Positions 26,061 to 35,351 of a stretch of DNA of 64,000 nt are shown piece by piece. Both the position numbers and the translations under genes were made by a program. Source of the DNA: Clostridium transplantifaecale. GTDB taxonomy: Bacteria; Bacillota; Clostridia; Lachnospirales; Lachnospiraceae. The notes under the pieces were generated by a model. That model saw nothing but the letters and a program-made list of their open reading frames with translations, was not told where the DNA came from and did not search any database. The stretch is taken from NCBI RefSeq assembly GCF_900626075.1, contig NZ_UYZY01000003.1, positions 496,001-560,000 on the forward strand, written 5' to 3'. Every line of letters begins with the position of its first letter. Within the stretch, counting starts at the first letter, position 1.

Positions 26061-27954
26061 GGCTCTTCCGCAGCTATGGACAGCCGTGGTATAATGGTGG
26101 TAGAAAGAAGGGATCTTTTATGATGAAATATAAGGAACTGGAAAACTGCCCCCTAAAGTTTGACGAAAACCACTTTATCTATGAGTGGCACGACGATGGC
26201 TCCACCCTGCACCTCTACCTAAAATCCAGGTCCCACCCTTGTGCCTGCCCCGATTGCGGCGCCCTGTCGTCTACCCTAAATTCGGCTTATACCCGGACCC
26301 TTCAGGATACGCCCATCCGAGGCAAGCACACACTCCTTCATGTCAAATCTTATAAATATAAGTGTACTAATCCGGACTGTCAACGGAAGGTCTTTGTAGA
26401 ACCCCTTCCCTTCGCAAGACATTCCCAAACCAGGACGGACGCCCTGAACGCAATGATCCTGGACGCCTTTCTTGCCGGAAATGCCGAAGGCAGCAGCCGC
26501 AGGCTGGCCCAAATCGGGGTAAAGGTCAGCGGGGATTCCATCTTGCGGCTTGGCAGCCGGTTTCAGCTGCCGGATGATCCGGAGGTGACTTCCATCGGAG
26601 TGGATGAGGTCGCGATCCGAAAAGGGCAGACCTATGCGACGGTTATTTATAACGCGCAGACCCATCTGCCGCTCGCTCTTTTTCCAGGGCGTGACGGAGC
26701 CTCTTTGAGGGAATGGCTTCTGGCCCATAAAAAAGTAAACAAGGTGGCCCGGGACCGGGCGAGCGCTTACTCGGAAGCAATCCGCCTGGCCCGCCCGAAC
26801 TGTATCCAGATAGCCGACCGTTTTCATCTCTTGCAGAACCTGAGTACCGCTCTTTCGAAACTTGCTAAAGACGAAATACCGGACCATCTTTATCTAAAGG
26901 ACGGAGAGATTCTGAAAAAACGGCCTGAAAAGATCTGGGTTGAACGGACCATCGATCCGGCTAAAATGGCCTCTCTGCACTATGATAACGCCTGCCCCTT
27001 AAAAACGGACGGGACGGAGCTTGTTTTCGACAGCCAATTCCATCGTCTGAGCGACGCGGTTCGGAAAAAACAGGATGAAGCCATTAAAAAAAAGCGAACG
27101 AATCCGTGCCGTACAGGAGAGGTGGGCCCAGATGGAAGAAAAGAAGATCCGCCCTCTGATGGACGAGTTCCACATGAAATATGAGACAGCAAACCGATAT
27201 ATCCATATGACAGAGGAAGAAATCATGCGCCTGGGCCGGAGAGAAATCCGGAAGGAAGGTTCGAAGGTAGCCGCCTATTCCAACCTGATTTACAAGATGA
27301 TCCAAAACGGTGAAAGTGATCTCACGATTTATCAATACATCAGGTATCAAGGATACAGTGGGAGCCTGAACACGATATGGGATTACATTCACTGCCTAAA
27401 GGAAAATAACTTTCCCGGCTGGAAACAGAGCAACGCGATCTGTGCGTATCGCTCTTCTGAGGCAGAAGGGGTGATCCGTCTCAGCCGGGGACAGGTGGTA
27501 AGGTACTTGTTGACGGTCAATGCGAAAACCAAACGGGATAAAACAGTGCAGAAAAACAGTTCCGCCATCCAACAGGCCTATCCCATTACATCAGAAATCC
27601 ATACCATGTACCAAGAATTCCATAAAATCCTGATGGGATCCAATGAGAAAGAATTAGCCCCGTTCATCCGGAAGTATGAGAAGAGCCGGATCCAGCCCTT
27701 TTGTGAAAGCATAAAAAAAGACATAGACTCAGTGAAAAATGCAATCAGGAATCCGGAAAGTTCCGGATTTGTGGAAGGGGGAAACAATCAATTCAAACTC
27801 ACGAAACGGAATGAATATGGAAGAATGAAACTGGAAAGCCTGTTTAAAAAGTTTTGCCTGTCCTTTCTAGAAAAACGGCCCGGTTTCGATCTCAACCAGC
27901 TACTGCTGACTCGTTTTGGTTTTAAAGCTTAATGTCCATAGCTGCGGAAGAACC
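26061..27954 (+). mobile_element. ISL3 family insertion sequence (1894 bases)
   Basis: Terminal inverted repeats are 22 bases with one mismatch: GGCTCTTCCGCAGCTATGGA at the left and the complement of GGTTCTTCCGCAGCTATGGA at the right (27933-27954). An 8-base duplication TCTTTGGA flanks them. The ends and target duplication are intact, while the single transposase gene is split by a frameshift. Confidence 0.92.
26120..27932 (+). pseudogene. ISL3 transposase, split by a one-base shift at an A8 run
   Basis: The first part (26120 to about 27090) has the ISL3 zinc finger (CPDC ... CTNPDC), HTH and the DDE domain with IGVDEVAIRKGQTYATV (first Asp), ARDRASAY (second Asp) and IADRFHLLQNL. After AAAAAAAA at 27086-27093 the frame must move by +1 to continue in the 27075-27932 frame, which holds the remaining catalytic Glu (FVEGGNNQFKLTKRNEYG). 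With seven A the product would be about 603 residues. Either the gene is broken, or transcript slippage on the A run restores it, or the base is an assembly error. A second in-frame ATG lies at 26123. Confidence 0.85.
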
Positions 27955-28168
27955 TCTTTGGAGTACATAGTGGTACTAACCTCGGAAAGACCTCGGTAAG
28001 TACCAATGAACTCCCAGGTTCCCTCCGGAATCTTTTTCTCCCTTCTTCCCCACAGGAAGGTTATGACCGGGACTGAAGACGCAAAGGTTTTCGCCCATCC
28101 CAAACCCCGGCCGTCCCGGCGGCTGACTGTCCTGATTTTTTGAGAAAGGGGTATTGTCTCAGCCGCCA

Positions 28169-28507
28169 AGTAGTGGCAGCGGCCCTACCGGTGTCCCTGA
28201 AAGGAATCAGGAAAGTATAGAGTCTGCGAACCGGGTTGGGGTGGGCAGTAAATTACGCGTCTTCAGTCCCGGACATAGTCTGCCTGTGGGGGAGGAGGGA
28301 GAAAACTTTCCGAAGGGGACATTGGAATCCGCCGGTGCTTGCTGAGGTATTTTCGAAGCTAGCATCCGTTGTGCATTCCACAAGCGGGCGGGTCCCCGGA
28401 GGAATTTTTTCTCCCGGATCCCCCACCTGACCAACAACCTCCGCCCGGGACTGAAGACTCATCAACCTTCCCTCCCACCCCAACCTCCCAGATTCGTCTG
28501 ATTTTCC
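28169..28507 (+). repeat. Composite-repeat copy D (subtype 2 hairpin, forward)
   Basis: The copy directly abuts copy C. The head starts GTAGTGGCAGCGGCC. The hairpin of 200 bases is closed by perfect ends GTCTTCAGTCCCGG (28259-28272) and CCGGGACTGAAGAC (28445-28458). The left arm GTGGGGGAGGAGGGAGAAAA pairs imperfectly with TTTTTTCTCCCGGATCCCCC on the right. The apex GAGGTATTTTCGAAGCTAGC-ATCC differs from copies B, C and E and is the uninterrupted form of the intron target in copy A. Confidence 0.8.
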
Positions 28508-28520
28508 AATTATGCACCTA

Positions 28521-28547
28521 TTGACATTCAAATGGCGGCTTTATAAT
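28521..28547 (+). promoter_or_regulatory. Promoter of the first YfcC-type gene with flanking inverted repeat
   Basis: TTGACA (28521-28526) and TATAAT (28542-28547) are both perfect but only 15 bases apart, a spacing that often needs an activator. Directly downstream, AATTACAAA (28545-28553) and its inverted partner TTTTGTAATT (about 28569-28579) form an operator-like inverted repeat. Confidence 0.6.
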
Positions 28548-28593
28548 TACAAATACAGAAATGTCGATTTTTGTAATTTTAGGAGGGATTAGT

Positions 28594-30006
28594 ATGAGTG
28601 AAACAACAGAAAAGAAGAAGTGGTTTGAACGGGTGAAGATGCCCCACACGTATGTTATACTGATAACGATACTTGTGATTATGACAATTCTCACCCACAT
28701 CATTCCGGCCGGGCAGTATCAGAGGGTGGAGGATCCGGTCAGCGGGAAGATGATTGTAGTGCCGGACAGTTTTGAGTTTGTGGATATCAAGGCTCCTGGA
28801 TTCTTTGATATCTTCCTGTCCCTGCAGCGCGGTTATGTGGATGCTGCCAATATTATGTTCTTAATTATCTTTGCGTATGGCTTTGTATATATGCTGGTTA
28901 AGAACGGAACAATGGATGCGGCCCTGGGCACGCTGGTGCGTCTGGTGGGCAAGAAGGTCCAGCTTATGATTCCGATTACGATGATTGTGCTTGGCGCCTT
29001 AAGCTCGACGCTTGGTATCTTTGAGGAGGTATACGGACTGTTCCCGGTGTTTGTGGGAATCTCGGTGGCGCTGGGATATGATATTGTCGTCGGCGGTGCG
29101 ATCGTGTGTCTGGGCGTTATCATCGGATATGCATCCGGTACGTTTAACCCATATACAATCGGTATTGCCCAGGATGTTGCCGGTGTGGAGATGTTCTCGG
29201 GACTGGGACTGCGTGTCGTAATCCTGGTTGTGTTTGAGCTGGCGGCGATTCTGTACATTATGAATTATGCCCGTAAGGTGAAAGCGGATCCGACCAAGTC
29301 TATCATGTACGGCGTGGAGAGTGAATTTGTCCAGAGAAAGAGCCTGGATGAACTGACAGGGGCAAAGATGAACACGAGGCAGAAAATCTGTCTGCTCATT
29401 TTCTTTGCGACACTAGGCAGCCTTCTTTACGGTACGACACAGCTCGGCTGGTACATCGATGAGATTGCGGCCATGTTCCTGATGATGATGATCTTTGCGG
29501 GAATTGCGAGTGGATATTCGGCAACCGATATCTGCAAAACATTTATCGAGTCCACGAAGGCTATGGTTTCTTCCATGCTGATCGTCGGATTTACCAGAGG
29601 TATCCTGCTTGTCATGAAGGACGGTATGATTTCCGATACAATCGTTTATTACCTGGTATCCTTACTTTCCGGCGCGAGCAAGTATGTATCCGCCTACGGT
29701 ATGCTTTTCCTTCAGAATATCATCAAGTTCTTTATCACTGGTTCATCCAGCCAGGCTACTATCACGATGCCGATTATGGCTCCTACGGCCGAGCTGATTG
29801 GCCTGAGCAAACAGATTGCAGTTCTGGCTTACCAGTTTGGCAATGGTTTTGCCGATATGTTCTGGCCGACATCCTGTGCCCTTTACTGCGGTCTTATGGG
29901 TGTTCCGCTCAATAAATGGTATAAGTTCATCACACCGTTCTTTGGAATCGTGCTGATACTGGAAGTTATTTTTATGACGATTGCAGTTGCTATTGGTTAT
30001 TGTTAA
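28594..30006 (+). CDS. YfcC/DcuC-type membrane carrier (first paralogue)
   Basis: A 470-residue membrane protein of about 12 helices from the YfcC family (C4-dicarboxylate anaerobic carrier superfamily). Motifs shared with the paralogue at 31428 include MPHTYVI, PAGQY, WYIDEIAAMFLMMM, MVSSMLIVGFTRGILL, TGSSSQATITMPIMAP and MGVPLNKWYKF. Members are thought to move amino acids, peptides or dicarboxylates; none of this is shown here. AGGAGGG before 28594 fixes the start over an upstream ATG at 28561. It opens a catabolic island with an amidohydrolase next to it, so a peptide or amide substrate is likely. Confidence 0.85.
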   Translation: MSETTEKKKWFERVKMPHTYVILITILVIMTILTHIIPAGQYQRVEDPVSGKMIVVPDSFEFVDIKAPGFFDIFLSLQRGYVDAANIMFLIIFAYGFVYMLVKNGTMDAALGTLVRLVGKKVQLMIPITMIVLGALSSTLGIFEEVYGLFPVFVGISVALGYDIVVGGAIVCLGVIIGYASGTFNPYTIGIAQDVAGVEMFSGLGLRVVILVVFELAAILYIMNYARKVKADPTKSIMYGVESEFVQRKSLDELTGAKMNTRQKICLLIFFATLGSLLYGTTQLGWYIDEIAAMFLMMMIFAGIASGYSATDICKTFIESTKAMVSSMLIVGFTRGILLVMKDGMISDTIVYYLVSLLSGASKYVSAYGMLFLQNIIKFFITGSSSQATITMPIMAPTAELIGLSKQIAVLAYQFGNGFADMFWPTSCALYCGLMGVPLNKWYKFITPFFGIVLILEVIFMTIAVAIGYC

Positions 30007-30075
30007 TCACGGTGCAAGGCGCGCCGGAAGGTCTTATAGTGAAGAATACATGAATCAGAAAGTGCGGGGTACGAT

Positions 30076-31227
30076 ATGATTATTAAAAACGGACAGGTTC
30101 TCCTATTTGAAGAGGGCGGATTTGTGAAGAGAGATATCCTTATGAAAGAAGGAAAGATTGTTAAAATAGCGGAATCGATCGCGGAAGCGGAGGACGCGGA
30201 AGCCGGCGGGGAAGTGATTGAAGCCGGAGGTAAGTTCATCACCCCCGGAATGATTGATGCCCACAGCCATATCTGCATCAGCGAGGAGGGGATGGGAGCC
30301 ATCGCCGATGACTGTAACGATTACAGTGATGCCGTAATGCCTTATCTGGAGACCATTGACGGTATTAACCCCTTTGATCTGGCGGTGGATACGGCGGTGA
30401 GGGCCGGTGTGACCTGCGCCTGTGTCTGCCCGGGAAGTGACAGCGTGGTGGGCGGCATATGCAGCGCCATTCAGCTAAAGGGAAATGTAGCGGAAGACAT
30501 GGTACTGCAGCGAAAAGCTGCCGTCAAGTGCAGCTTCGGCGAAAATCCGAAGAGAGCCGGATACGGCTTTAAGACCAGGATGGGTAATGCCTACCTGCTG
30601 AGAAAATGCATTGAGGATGCCATTGACTATAAACACAGAAAAGAAGAGGCGGAAAAAGCCGGAAATTATTTCAGGACCGACATCGGAATGGAAAATATGC
30701 TTTTGCTTCTGGATAAAAAAATCCCCCTCCATGCCCATGTACACAGGGCCGATGATGTATGTACGGCAATCCGGATTGCAAAGGAATATGATTTAAAACT
30801 GGTTATCGTCCACTGCACGGACGGAATTTCCATCGTGGATTACCTGGCAAAACATGATTATCCGGTTATTCTCGGACCGACGATGTATCCGCGTTCCAAA
30901 CTGGAGAGCATGAGCCGCAGCTTCGAGACGGCGGGAGTGTTAAACAAGGCAGGAATCAAAATCTGCATCACGGCGGATCATGACGTGACGCCGATTTATT
31001 ACCTTTCCGTGTATGCCGCACAGTCGGTACGCGCAGGACTCGATGAACTGGAAGGATTAAAGGCCGTTACAAAAAATCCTGCACAGGTTCTGGGAATCGA
31101 CGACAGAAAGGGAGAACTGGCCGTGGGGCGTGACGCCGATATTGTGATTTGGTCGAAACATCCGTTTGATTATGATACGAAAGTGGAGAAAGTCTACATG
31201 GAAGGCCAGAATATGACGAAGCAGTAA
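30076..31227 (+). CDS. Amidohydrolase (imidazolonepropionase-like metal-dependent hydrolase)
   Basis: The 383-residue amidohydrolase-superfamily enzyme has metal ligands in GMIDAHSHICI (HxH near 68-70), HAHVHRADD, VIVHCTDG and ITADHDVTP (last Asp). The C-terminal beta-sandwich returns with GELAVGRDADIVIWSKHPFD. It would hydrolyse a C-N bond in a cyclic amide or N-acyl compound in the cytoplasm; the substrate is unknown. It lies between two YfcC-type carriers and is followed by a PucR regulator, DUF917 and a dipeptidase, suggesting uptake and breakdown of one compound class. Confidence 0.85.
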   Translation: MIIKNGQVLLFEEGGFVKRDILMKEGKIVKIAESIAEAEDAEAGGEVIEAGGKFITPGMIDAHSHICISEEGMGAIADDCNDYSDAVMPYLETIDGINPFDLAVDTAVRAGVTCACVCPGSDSVVGGICSAIQLKGNVAEDMVLQRKAAVKCSFGENPKRAGYGFKTRMGNAYLLRKCIEDAIDYKHRKEEAEKAGNYFRTDIGMENMLLLLDKKIPLHAHVHRADDVCTAIRIAKEYDLKLVIVHCTDGISIVDYLAKHDYPVILGPTMYPRSKLESMSRSFETAGVLNKAGIKICITADHDVTPIYYLSVYAAQSVRAGLDELEGLKAVTKNPAQVLGIDDRKGELAVGRDADIVIWSKHPFDYDTKVEKVYMEGQNMTKQ

Positions 31228-31376
31228 AGGGCTGTAATACGCCTGTGGCAGTCCGCACAGTGTCTGAGTGCAGGCTGGGACAATATTATATTGAATTTAT
31301 TGTAACTATTCAGAATGCAGTATTCCGGGAATCGGTAACTGTGAGGGTGCTGGAGCGTTGCAATCGATTGACATAA

Positions 31377-31396
31377 CCCGGGGATTTTTCCCCGGG
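31377..31396 (+). other. GC-rich hairpin ahead of the second YfcC gene
   Basis: CCCGGGGA-TTTT-TCCCCGGG is a perfect 8-base stem without a clear T tract, 31 bases before the start codon. It may end transcription from the amidohydrolase gene or stabilise the mRNA. Confidence 0.45.
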
Positions 31397-31427
31397 ATTT
31401 CTGGCATAAAGTAATGGGGGATGAAAA

Positions 31428-32819
31428 ATGGGAAAAATAAAAAATAAAGTACAGAATATCAAGATGCCGCACACCTACGTAATTCTTACGGTTATTCTTC
31501 TGGCTGTGGTGGCTCTGACTTACATGGTCCCTGCGGGGGAGTATGACAGGATTCTCGATCCTGTGAGCAATAAAATGATTGTCATTCCGGAGTCCTTTCA
31601 TTTTACCGAGGGGGTAAGGCCGGGATTTTTCGATGTATTCCTGGCTCTTCAAAGAGGATATGTCAGTGCCGCGAATATTCTTTTTCTGATTATCTTTGCC
31701 TACGGTTATGTTTATGTGCTGATTGACAACGGGACGCTTAACAGCCTGATTAACTGTATGCTTTCCTCCATGGGCAGAAGGACCTATCTGATTATCCCGG
31801 TGAGTATGTTTGCTTTCGGCGCGCTTGGATCCACCATGGGGATTTTTGAGGAACTGTACGGAATGGTTCCCGTTTTTGTCGGAATTGCGGTGGCTCTTGG
31901 ATATGATGTGATCGTGGGTGGAGCCATCGTATTTGTCGGTGTGGCTACCGGGTTTGCGGCCGCGACAACGAATCCGTTTTCCATCGGCATCGCCCAGAGT
32001 ATTGCAGGCGTGCCGATGTTCTCCGGGCTGGCCTACCACGCCGTTATATTTCTGGTTTTTCAGACGGTGGCAATTATCTATGTCATGTGGTACGCAAAGA
32101 GGGTAAAGGCAAATCCGGAAAAATCGGTGCTGTTTGGTGAAAAACTGGAAATGCTTCCGGTCCATAAGGTGACGGAGGAAAAGATGACCTTAAGGCAGAA
32201 ACTCTGCCTTGGGCTTTTTGTGTTTACGATAGGATTTCTGCTCTATGGGACTATGAAGCTGGGATGGTATATTGATGAGATAGCGGCAATGTTTCTGATG
32301 ATGATGATTATCACCGGCGTGGTGGGCGGGTACGGCGCGACAAAGATCTGTAAGACTTTTATTACATCTACGCAGAGTATGGTGTCATCCATGCTGGTCG
32401 TGGGCTTTACCCGCGGCATTCTTCTGACCATGCAGGACGCGATGATATCCGACACGGTGGTCTACTACCTGTCCCAGATGCTGAACGGCTGCAGCCAGTA
32501 TATTTCCGCAGTCGGCATGCTGATCATTCAAAACGTAATCAATTTCTTTATTACAGGCTCTTCCAGCCAGGCTACCATTACGATGCCGATTATGGCTCCG
32601 GTTGCCGATATCGTGGGACTGAGCCGTCAGACAGCCGTGCTGGCCTACTGCTTCGGAGACGGATTCTCAGACATGTTCTGGCCTACGGCCTGTGCGCTGG
32701 AATGCGGGCTTATGGGTGTTCCGCTCAATAAATGGTATAAGTTTATGACGCCTCTGTTCTGCATCATGATGGCACTGCAGGTGATATTTATGCTGATATC
32801 CGTGGCGCTTTCCGCGTAG
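31428..32819 (+). CDS. YfcC/DcuC-type membrane carrier (second paralogue)
   Basis: This 463-residue protein is plainly a paralogue of the one at 28594, with about the same helices and the same signature blocks (WYIDEIAAMFLMMM, TGSSSQATITMPIMAP, GVPLNKWYKFMTP). The pore-lining asparagine and tyrosine region differs: TFNPYTIGIAQ in the first is TTNPFSIGIAQ here. Two carriers around one amidohydrolase may serve import of substrate and export of product, or two related substrates. GGGGGAT precedes the ATG. It is convergent with the PucR gene. Confidence 0.85.
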   Translation: MGKIKNKVQNIKMPHTYVILTVILLAVVALTYMVPAGEYDRILDPVSNKMIVIPESFHFTEGVRPGFFDVFLALQRGYVSAANILFLIIFAYGYVYVLIDNGTLNSLINCMLSSMGRRTYLIIPVSMFAFGALGSTMGIFEELYGMVPVFVGIAVALGYDVIVGGAIVFVGVATGFAAATTNPFSIGIAQSIAGVPMFSGLAYHAVIFLVFQTVAIIYVMWYAKRVKANPEKSVLFGEKLEMLPVHKVTEEKMTLRQKLCLGLFVFTIGFLLYGTMKLGWYIDEIAAMFLMMMIITGVVGGYGATKICKTFITSTQSMVSSMLVVGFTRGILLTMQDAMISDTVVYYLSQMLNGCSQYISAVGMLIIQNVINFFITGSSSQATITMPIMAPVADIVGLSRQTAVLAYCFGDGFSDMFWPTACALECGLMGVPLNKWYKFMTPLFCIMMALQVIFMLISVALSA

Positions 32820-32845
32820 GCGGACAGTGTCACGGATATCCGGCA

Positions 32846-33982
32846 CTATAAAAGTTTTTCCGCTTTCAGCGCCAGTGAGACGCGTTCTATAAATACATAA
32901 GGTTCTTCCAGAAGCCCGAGAATTGTCCGGGCTTTTGTTATGCGGAAACGCACCGTGTTTTCATGGGTGTTTAGCCGTTCGGCCGTCTTTTTGATGTGGC
33001 CGTTTGTCTCAAGAAATGTGGAGACGGTCTTTACGAGCTCAACGCCGTGCCTTGTTTCATAATCTCTGAGAGGCCCCAGGGTTTCATGGCAGAAAATGCG
33101 GAGGGAGTCGTGGTTTTTCATGGGCAGTAAAAGGTTATAAACGGAAACGTCGTCGTTCCAGGTGACCCGGTTTTCCGTGATTCGGCTGATTTCATGGGCG
33201 GAACATGCCTCTTTCAGCGCGCGGACAAAGCCTCCCGCGTTCTCAAAACGGCCGCTGATTCCGGCAAAGAAGCTGCCGCCGTATCGGGAAAAGAGCCTTA
33301 GGAGAGAGTCTGCGGAAGGTGCACTGCCGGCAGCGTCTTCCGTTTTCATGATTACAAAACCGCCTTTTTGATAGCGCAGGAAAGGAAGGCCGTATTGGGT
33401 GTCCAGGTCACTTTTCAGCAGACGGAACCGCATAGGGGCCAGCGAAGGAAAGGTGACGTAAAGGCACCGGTATCCGGGCGGCAGTTCCGGGACCAGATAC
33501 TGGATTATTTCGCTGCATTCCGCGGCCGAGAGGTTGTCGTAAAGAAGGCGGTTGAGTTTGTTCTCAGAATGGAGGTCAAGCTGTTCGGTCAGGATCAGTT
33601 CGGAGATATCCTTAATCAGCCTGCCGTAGGGAATATCGTTTTCAATCATGATGATGGGATAGCGGTTTTGATTGGCGAGGCGGATTACCCGCTCCGGCAG
33701 CTCCCGGACGCGGTAACGCACGCCGATGCAGCAGGAACTTCCGGTCTGGATATAAAATCGGATGATATTATAAATCTGTTCTTCATAATTTCCATCCGCA
33801 TAAAAGCTGTGGATATACAAATCCCCCTGGGATACGAGGCCGTAACCGGGGTCATCCGGATCCAGCGGGGAGTCGGTGAAATTGACGCGCATGACCTCCC
33901 GGTTAAGGCCCGCCGCGCCGCATACCAGTTCTGCACTCTTTAAAATCTCAAGTTTCAAGATATCATTTACCGTTATTCCCAT
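32846..33982 (-). CDS. PucR family transcriptional regulator
   Basis: The 378-residue protein has an N-terminal PucR domain (VNDILKLEILKSAELVCGAAGLNREV) and a C-terminal PucR-type helix-turn-helix (LVKTVSTFLETNGHIKKTAERLNTHENTVRFRI) of the CdaR/PucR class. These regulators often sense purines, sugars or amino-acid derivatives. AAGGAAG before the ATG at 33982 supports that start over one at 34078. It is divergent from DUF917-pepD-MFS and convergent with the YfcC gene, so it is the likely local regulator. The palindrome at 34092-34106 in the divergent gap is a candidate operator. Confidence 0.88.
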   Translation of the reverse strand: MGITVNDILKLEILKSAELVCGAAGLNREVMRVNFTDSPLDPDDPGYGLVSQGDLYIHSFYADGNYEEQIYNIIRFYIQTGSSCCIGVRYRVRELPERVIRLANQNRYPIIMIENDIPYGRLIKDISELILTEQLDLHSENKLNRLLYDNLSAAECSEIIQYLVPELPPGYRCLYVTFPSLAPMRFRLLKSDLDTQYGLPFLRYQKGGFVIMKTEDAAGSAPSADSLLRLFSRYGGSFFAGISGRFENAGGFVRALKEACSAHEISRITENRVTWNDDVSVYNLLLPMKNHDSLRIFCHETLGPLRDYETRHGVELVKTVSTFLETNGHIKKTAERLNTHENTVRFRITKARTILGLLEEPYVFIERVSLALKAEKLL

Positions 33983-34091
33983 AAAAGCTTCCTTTCGAAT
34001 GTTATATCGGTGGTTGGATTCCTGTAAGCAGAAAAAATCAGATGTCCTGTAGTTATTATGGGACAGGGGGAAATCCATGTCAAGAAGGCGC

Positions 34092-34106
34092 TTGTAATTA
34101 TTACAA
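34092..34106. promoter_or_regulatory. Palindrome TTGTAATTATTACAA, candidate PucR operator
   Basis: A perfect 15-base palindrome (TTGTAA-TTA-TTACAA) lies between the divergent PucR and DUF917 genes. The same TTACAA/TTGTAA half-sites occur at the first YfcC promoter (28545-28579) and once upstream of the second YfcC gene (near 31299), so a shared regulator is plausible. Confidence 0.5.
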
Positions 34107-34232
34107 AATAAGCTCTTGTTTTTTGTACTTTATCATGATGAACCATCAGAGCACAGACAGTACAATAGAACTATGAAAACAGTGCAGCGGCACATTAGAG
34201 TATCGGCAAAGAGACTGGAGAGGAGAAAGAAA

Positions 34233-35321
34233 ATGAGAAAACTGGGGTTACAGGAACTGAAGGACATTATGACGGGATGCGCGATTATGGGAACGGGCGG
34301 AGGTGGCTCCATGGCGGAAGGCATAGGCGCGGTGGAGCGTGAATGGAACAGGGGACATGAGTTTAAACTGCTGGATTTCGGCGAGATTGAGGATGAATCC
34401 TATTATGCAAGTCCGTATTACTGCGGCTGTATGGTACCGGAGGAACAGGAGGCGGAGGAGGACCTGTTTGACGGAAGTGATATCGCCCTTTCCGTGGAAG
34501 CGCTCGAAAACTACATGGAAACGAGTTTCCACGGCCTTGTATCCATCGAATACGGTGCCGGAAATACGGGCGAGGTCATGGCGATGGCCGCGAAGACGGG
34601 CAAGTTCATTGTAGATGCCGATGCGGCGGGCAGAGCGGTGCCGGAGCTGCAGTTTTCGACCTACTATGTGACGGGACAGCCTATCACGCCTCTGGCGGTG
34701 GGGACAATTTACGGCGACGTAGCCATCATTCCCGTTGTGCGGGAGGATGCCAGGGCTGAAGCCCTCACCCGCTTTATGGCGGTGGCGACAAACGGGGCGG
34801 TCGGTATGACGGATCATCCGATAAAGGGAAGAGAGCTTCGAAAATCGGTAATCCCGGGAGCCTTGTCAAAAGCCTGCCGGGTTGGCCAGGCGAGGAGATT
34901 GGCAGAGGAGAGAGGGGAGAATCCGATAGAAGCCGTCCTGAAGGCAGCCGGCGGTAAACTCTTGTTTACTGGCCGCGCCTCCGCCCAGACGGACTGGGAG
35001 AACCGGGACGGTTTCACTTACGGTGATATCTGGCTTGACGGAACCGGGGACGATGCGGGAAGAAACGCCAGAGTCTGGTATAAGAATGAAAACATGATGA
35101 TGTGGGTGGACGGGAAACTGCGCCTGACCTGCCCGGATCTCATCTGCGTGCTGGAGCAGAAGACGGGGATGCCCGTCACAAATCCCAACTGCAAGGAGGG
35201 AATGGATCTATGCGTCCTGGGATTTCCCTGCCATGAGCTCTGGAAAACGGAGAGAGCGCTGGAAATCCTGAATCCGAGGTTCTTTGGATTTGACGAGGAC
35301 TGTGTATTCCTGGAGCGGTAA
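34233..35321 (+). CDS. DUF917 family protein
   Basis: The 362-residue protein has the DUF917 pattern: MTGCAIMGTGGGG near the N-terminus, EYGAGNTG, VDADAAGRAVPE, and a C-terminal half with PDLICVLEQKTGMPVTNP. DUF917 proteins are related to the hydantoinase/oxoprolinase group and often sit beside hydantoinases or amidohydrolases, so a role with cyclic amides is possible. GGAGAGGAGAAAG fixes the ATG at 34233. It heads an operon with pepD and an MFS carrier; the frame is open upstream to 34116 without a ribosome site. Confidence 0.82.
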   Translation: MRKLGLQELKDIMTGCAIMGTGGGGSMAEGIGAVEREWNRGHEFKLLDFGEIEDESYYASPYYCGCMVPEEQEAEEDLFDGSDIALSVEALENYMETSFHGLVSIEYGAGNTGEVMAMAAKTGKFIVDADAAGRAVPELQFSTYYVTGQPITPLAVGTIYGDVAIIPVVREDARAEALTRFMAVATNGAVGMTDHPIKGRELRKSVIPGALSKACRVGQARRLAEERGENPIEAVLKAAGGKLLFTGRASAQTDWENRDGFTYGDIWLDGTGDDAGRNARVWYKNENMMMWVDGKLRLTCPDLICVLEQKTGMPVTNPNCKEGMDLCVLGFPCHELWKTERALEILNPRFFGFDEDCVFLER

Positions 35322-35351
35322 AATGTAAAAATGAAGGAGAAGAGTGATATA

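Larger units (their letters stand above)
25925..28168 (-). repeat. Composite-repeat copy C (subtype 1 hairpin, reverse), split by an ISL3 element
   Basis: The copy begins with TGAGGACGCCGCC, matching the end of copy B in reverse. The hairpin is closed by GTCTTCAGTCCCGG (25977-25990) and CCGGGACTGAAGAC (28067-28080). Its apex (about 27964-28005) is the reverse complement of the copy B and E apex. The head ends near 28168 with the reverse of the GACAATACC motif. The ISL3 element and one 8-base target duplication interrupt one hairpin arm; removing them restores GCGCTCTTTGGAGTACATA, the sequence present in copy E. Confidence 0.8.

Noticed and set aside
27086..27094. Canonical -1 slippery heptamer A AAA AAG in the ISL3 transposase
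   Set aside because: A -1 shift leads into a frame other than the one that carries the remaining transposase; a +1 change (or one A fewer) is needed.
31194..32165. Long minus-strand frame of 323 codons
   Set aside because: It is antisense to the second YfcC carrier, has no ribosome site, and its His/Lys/Ser-rich composition is that of a shadow frame.
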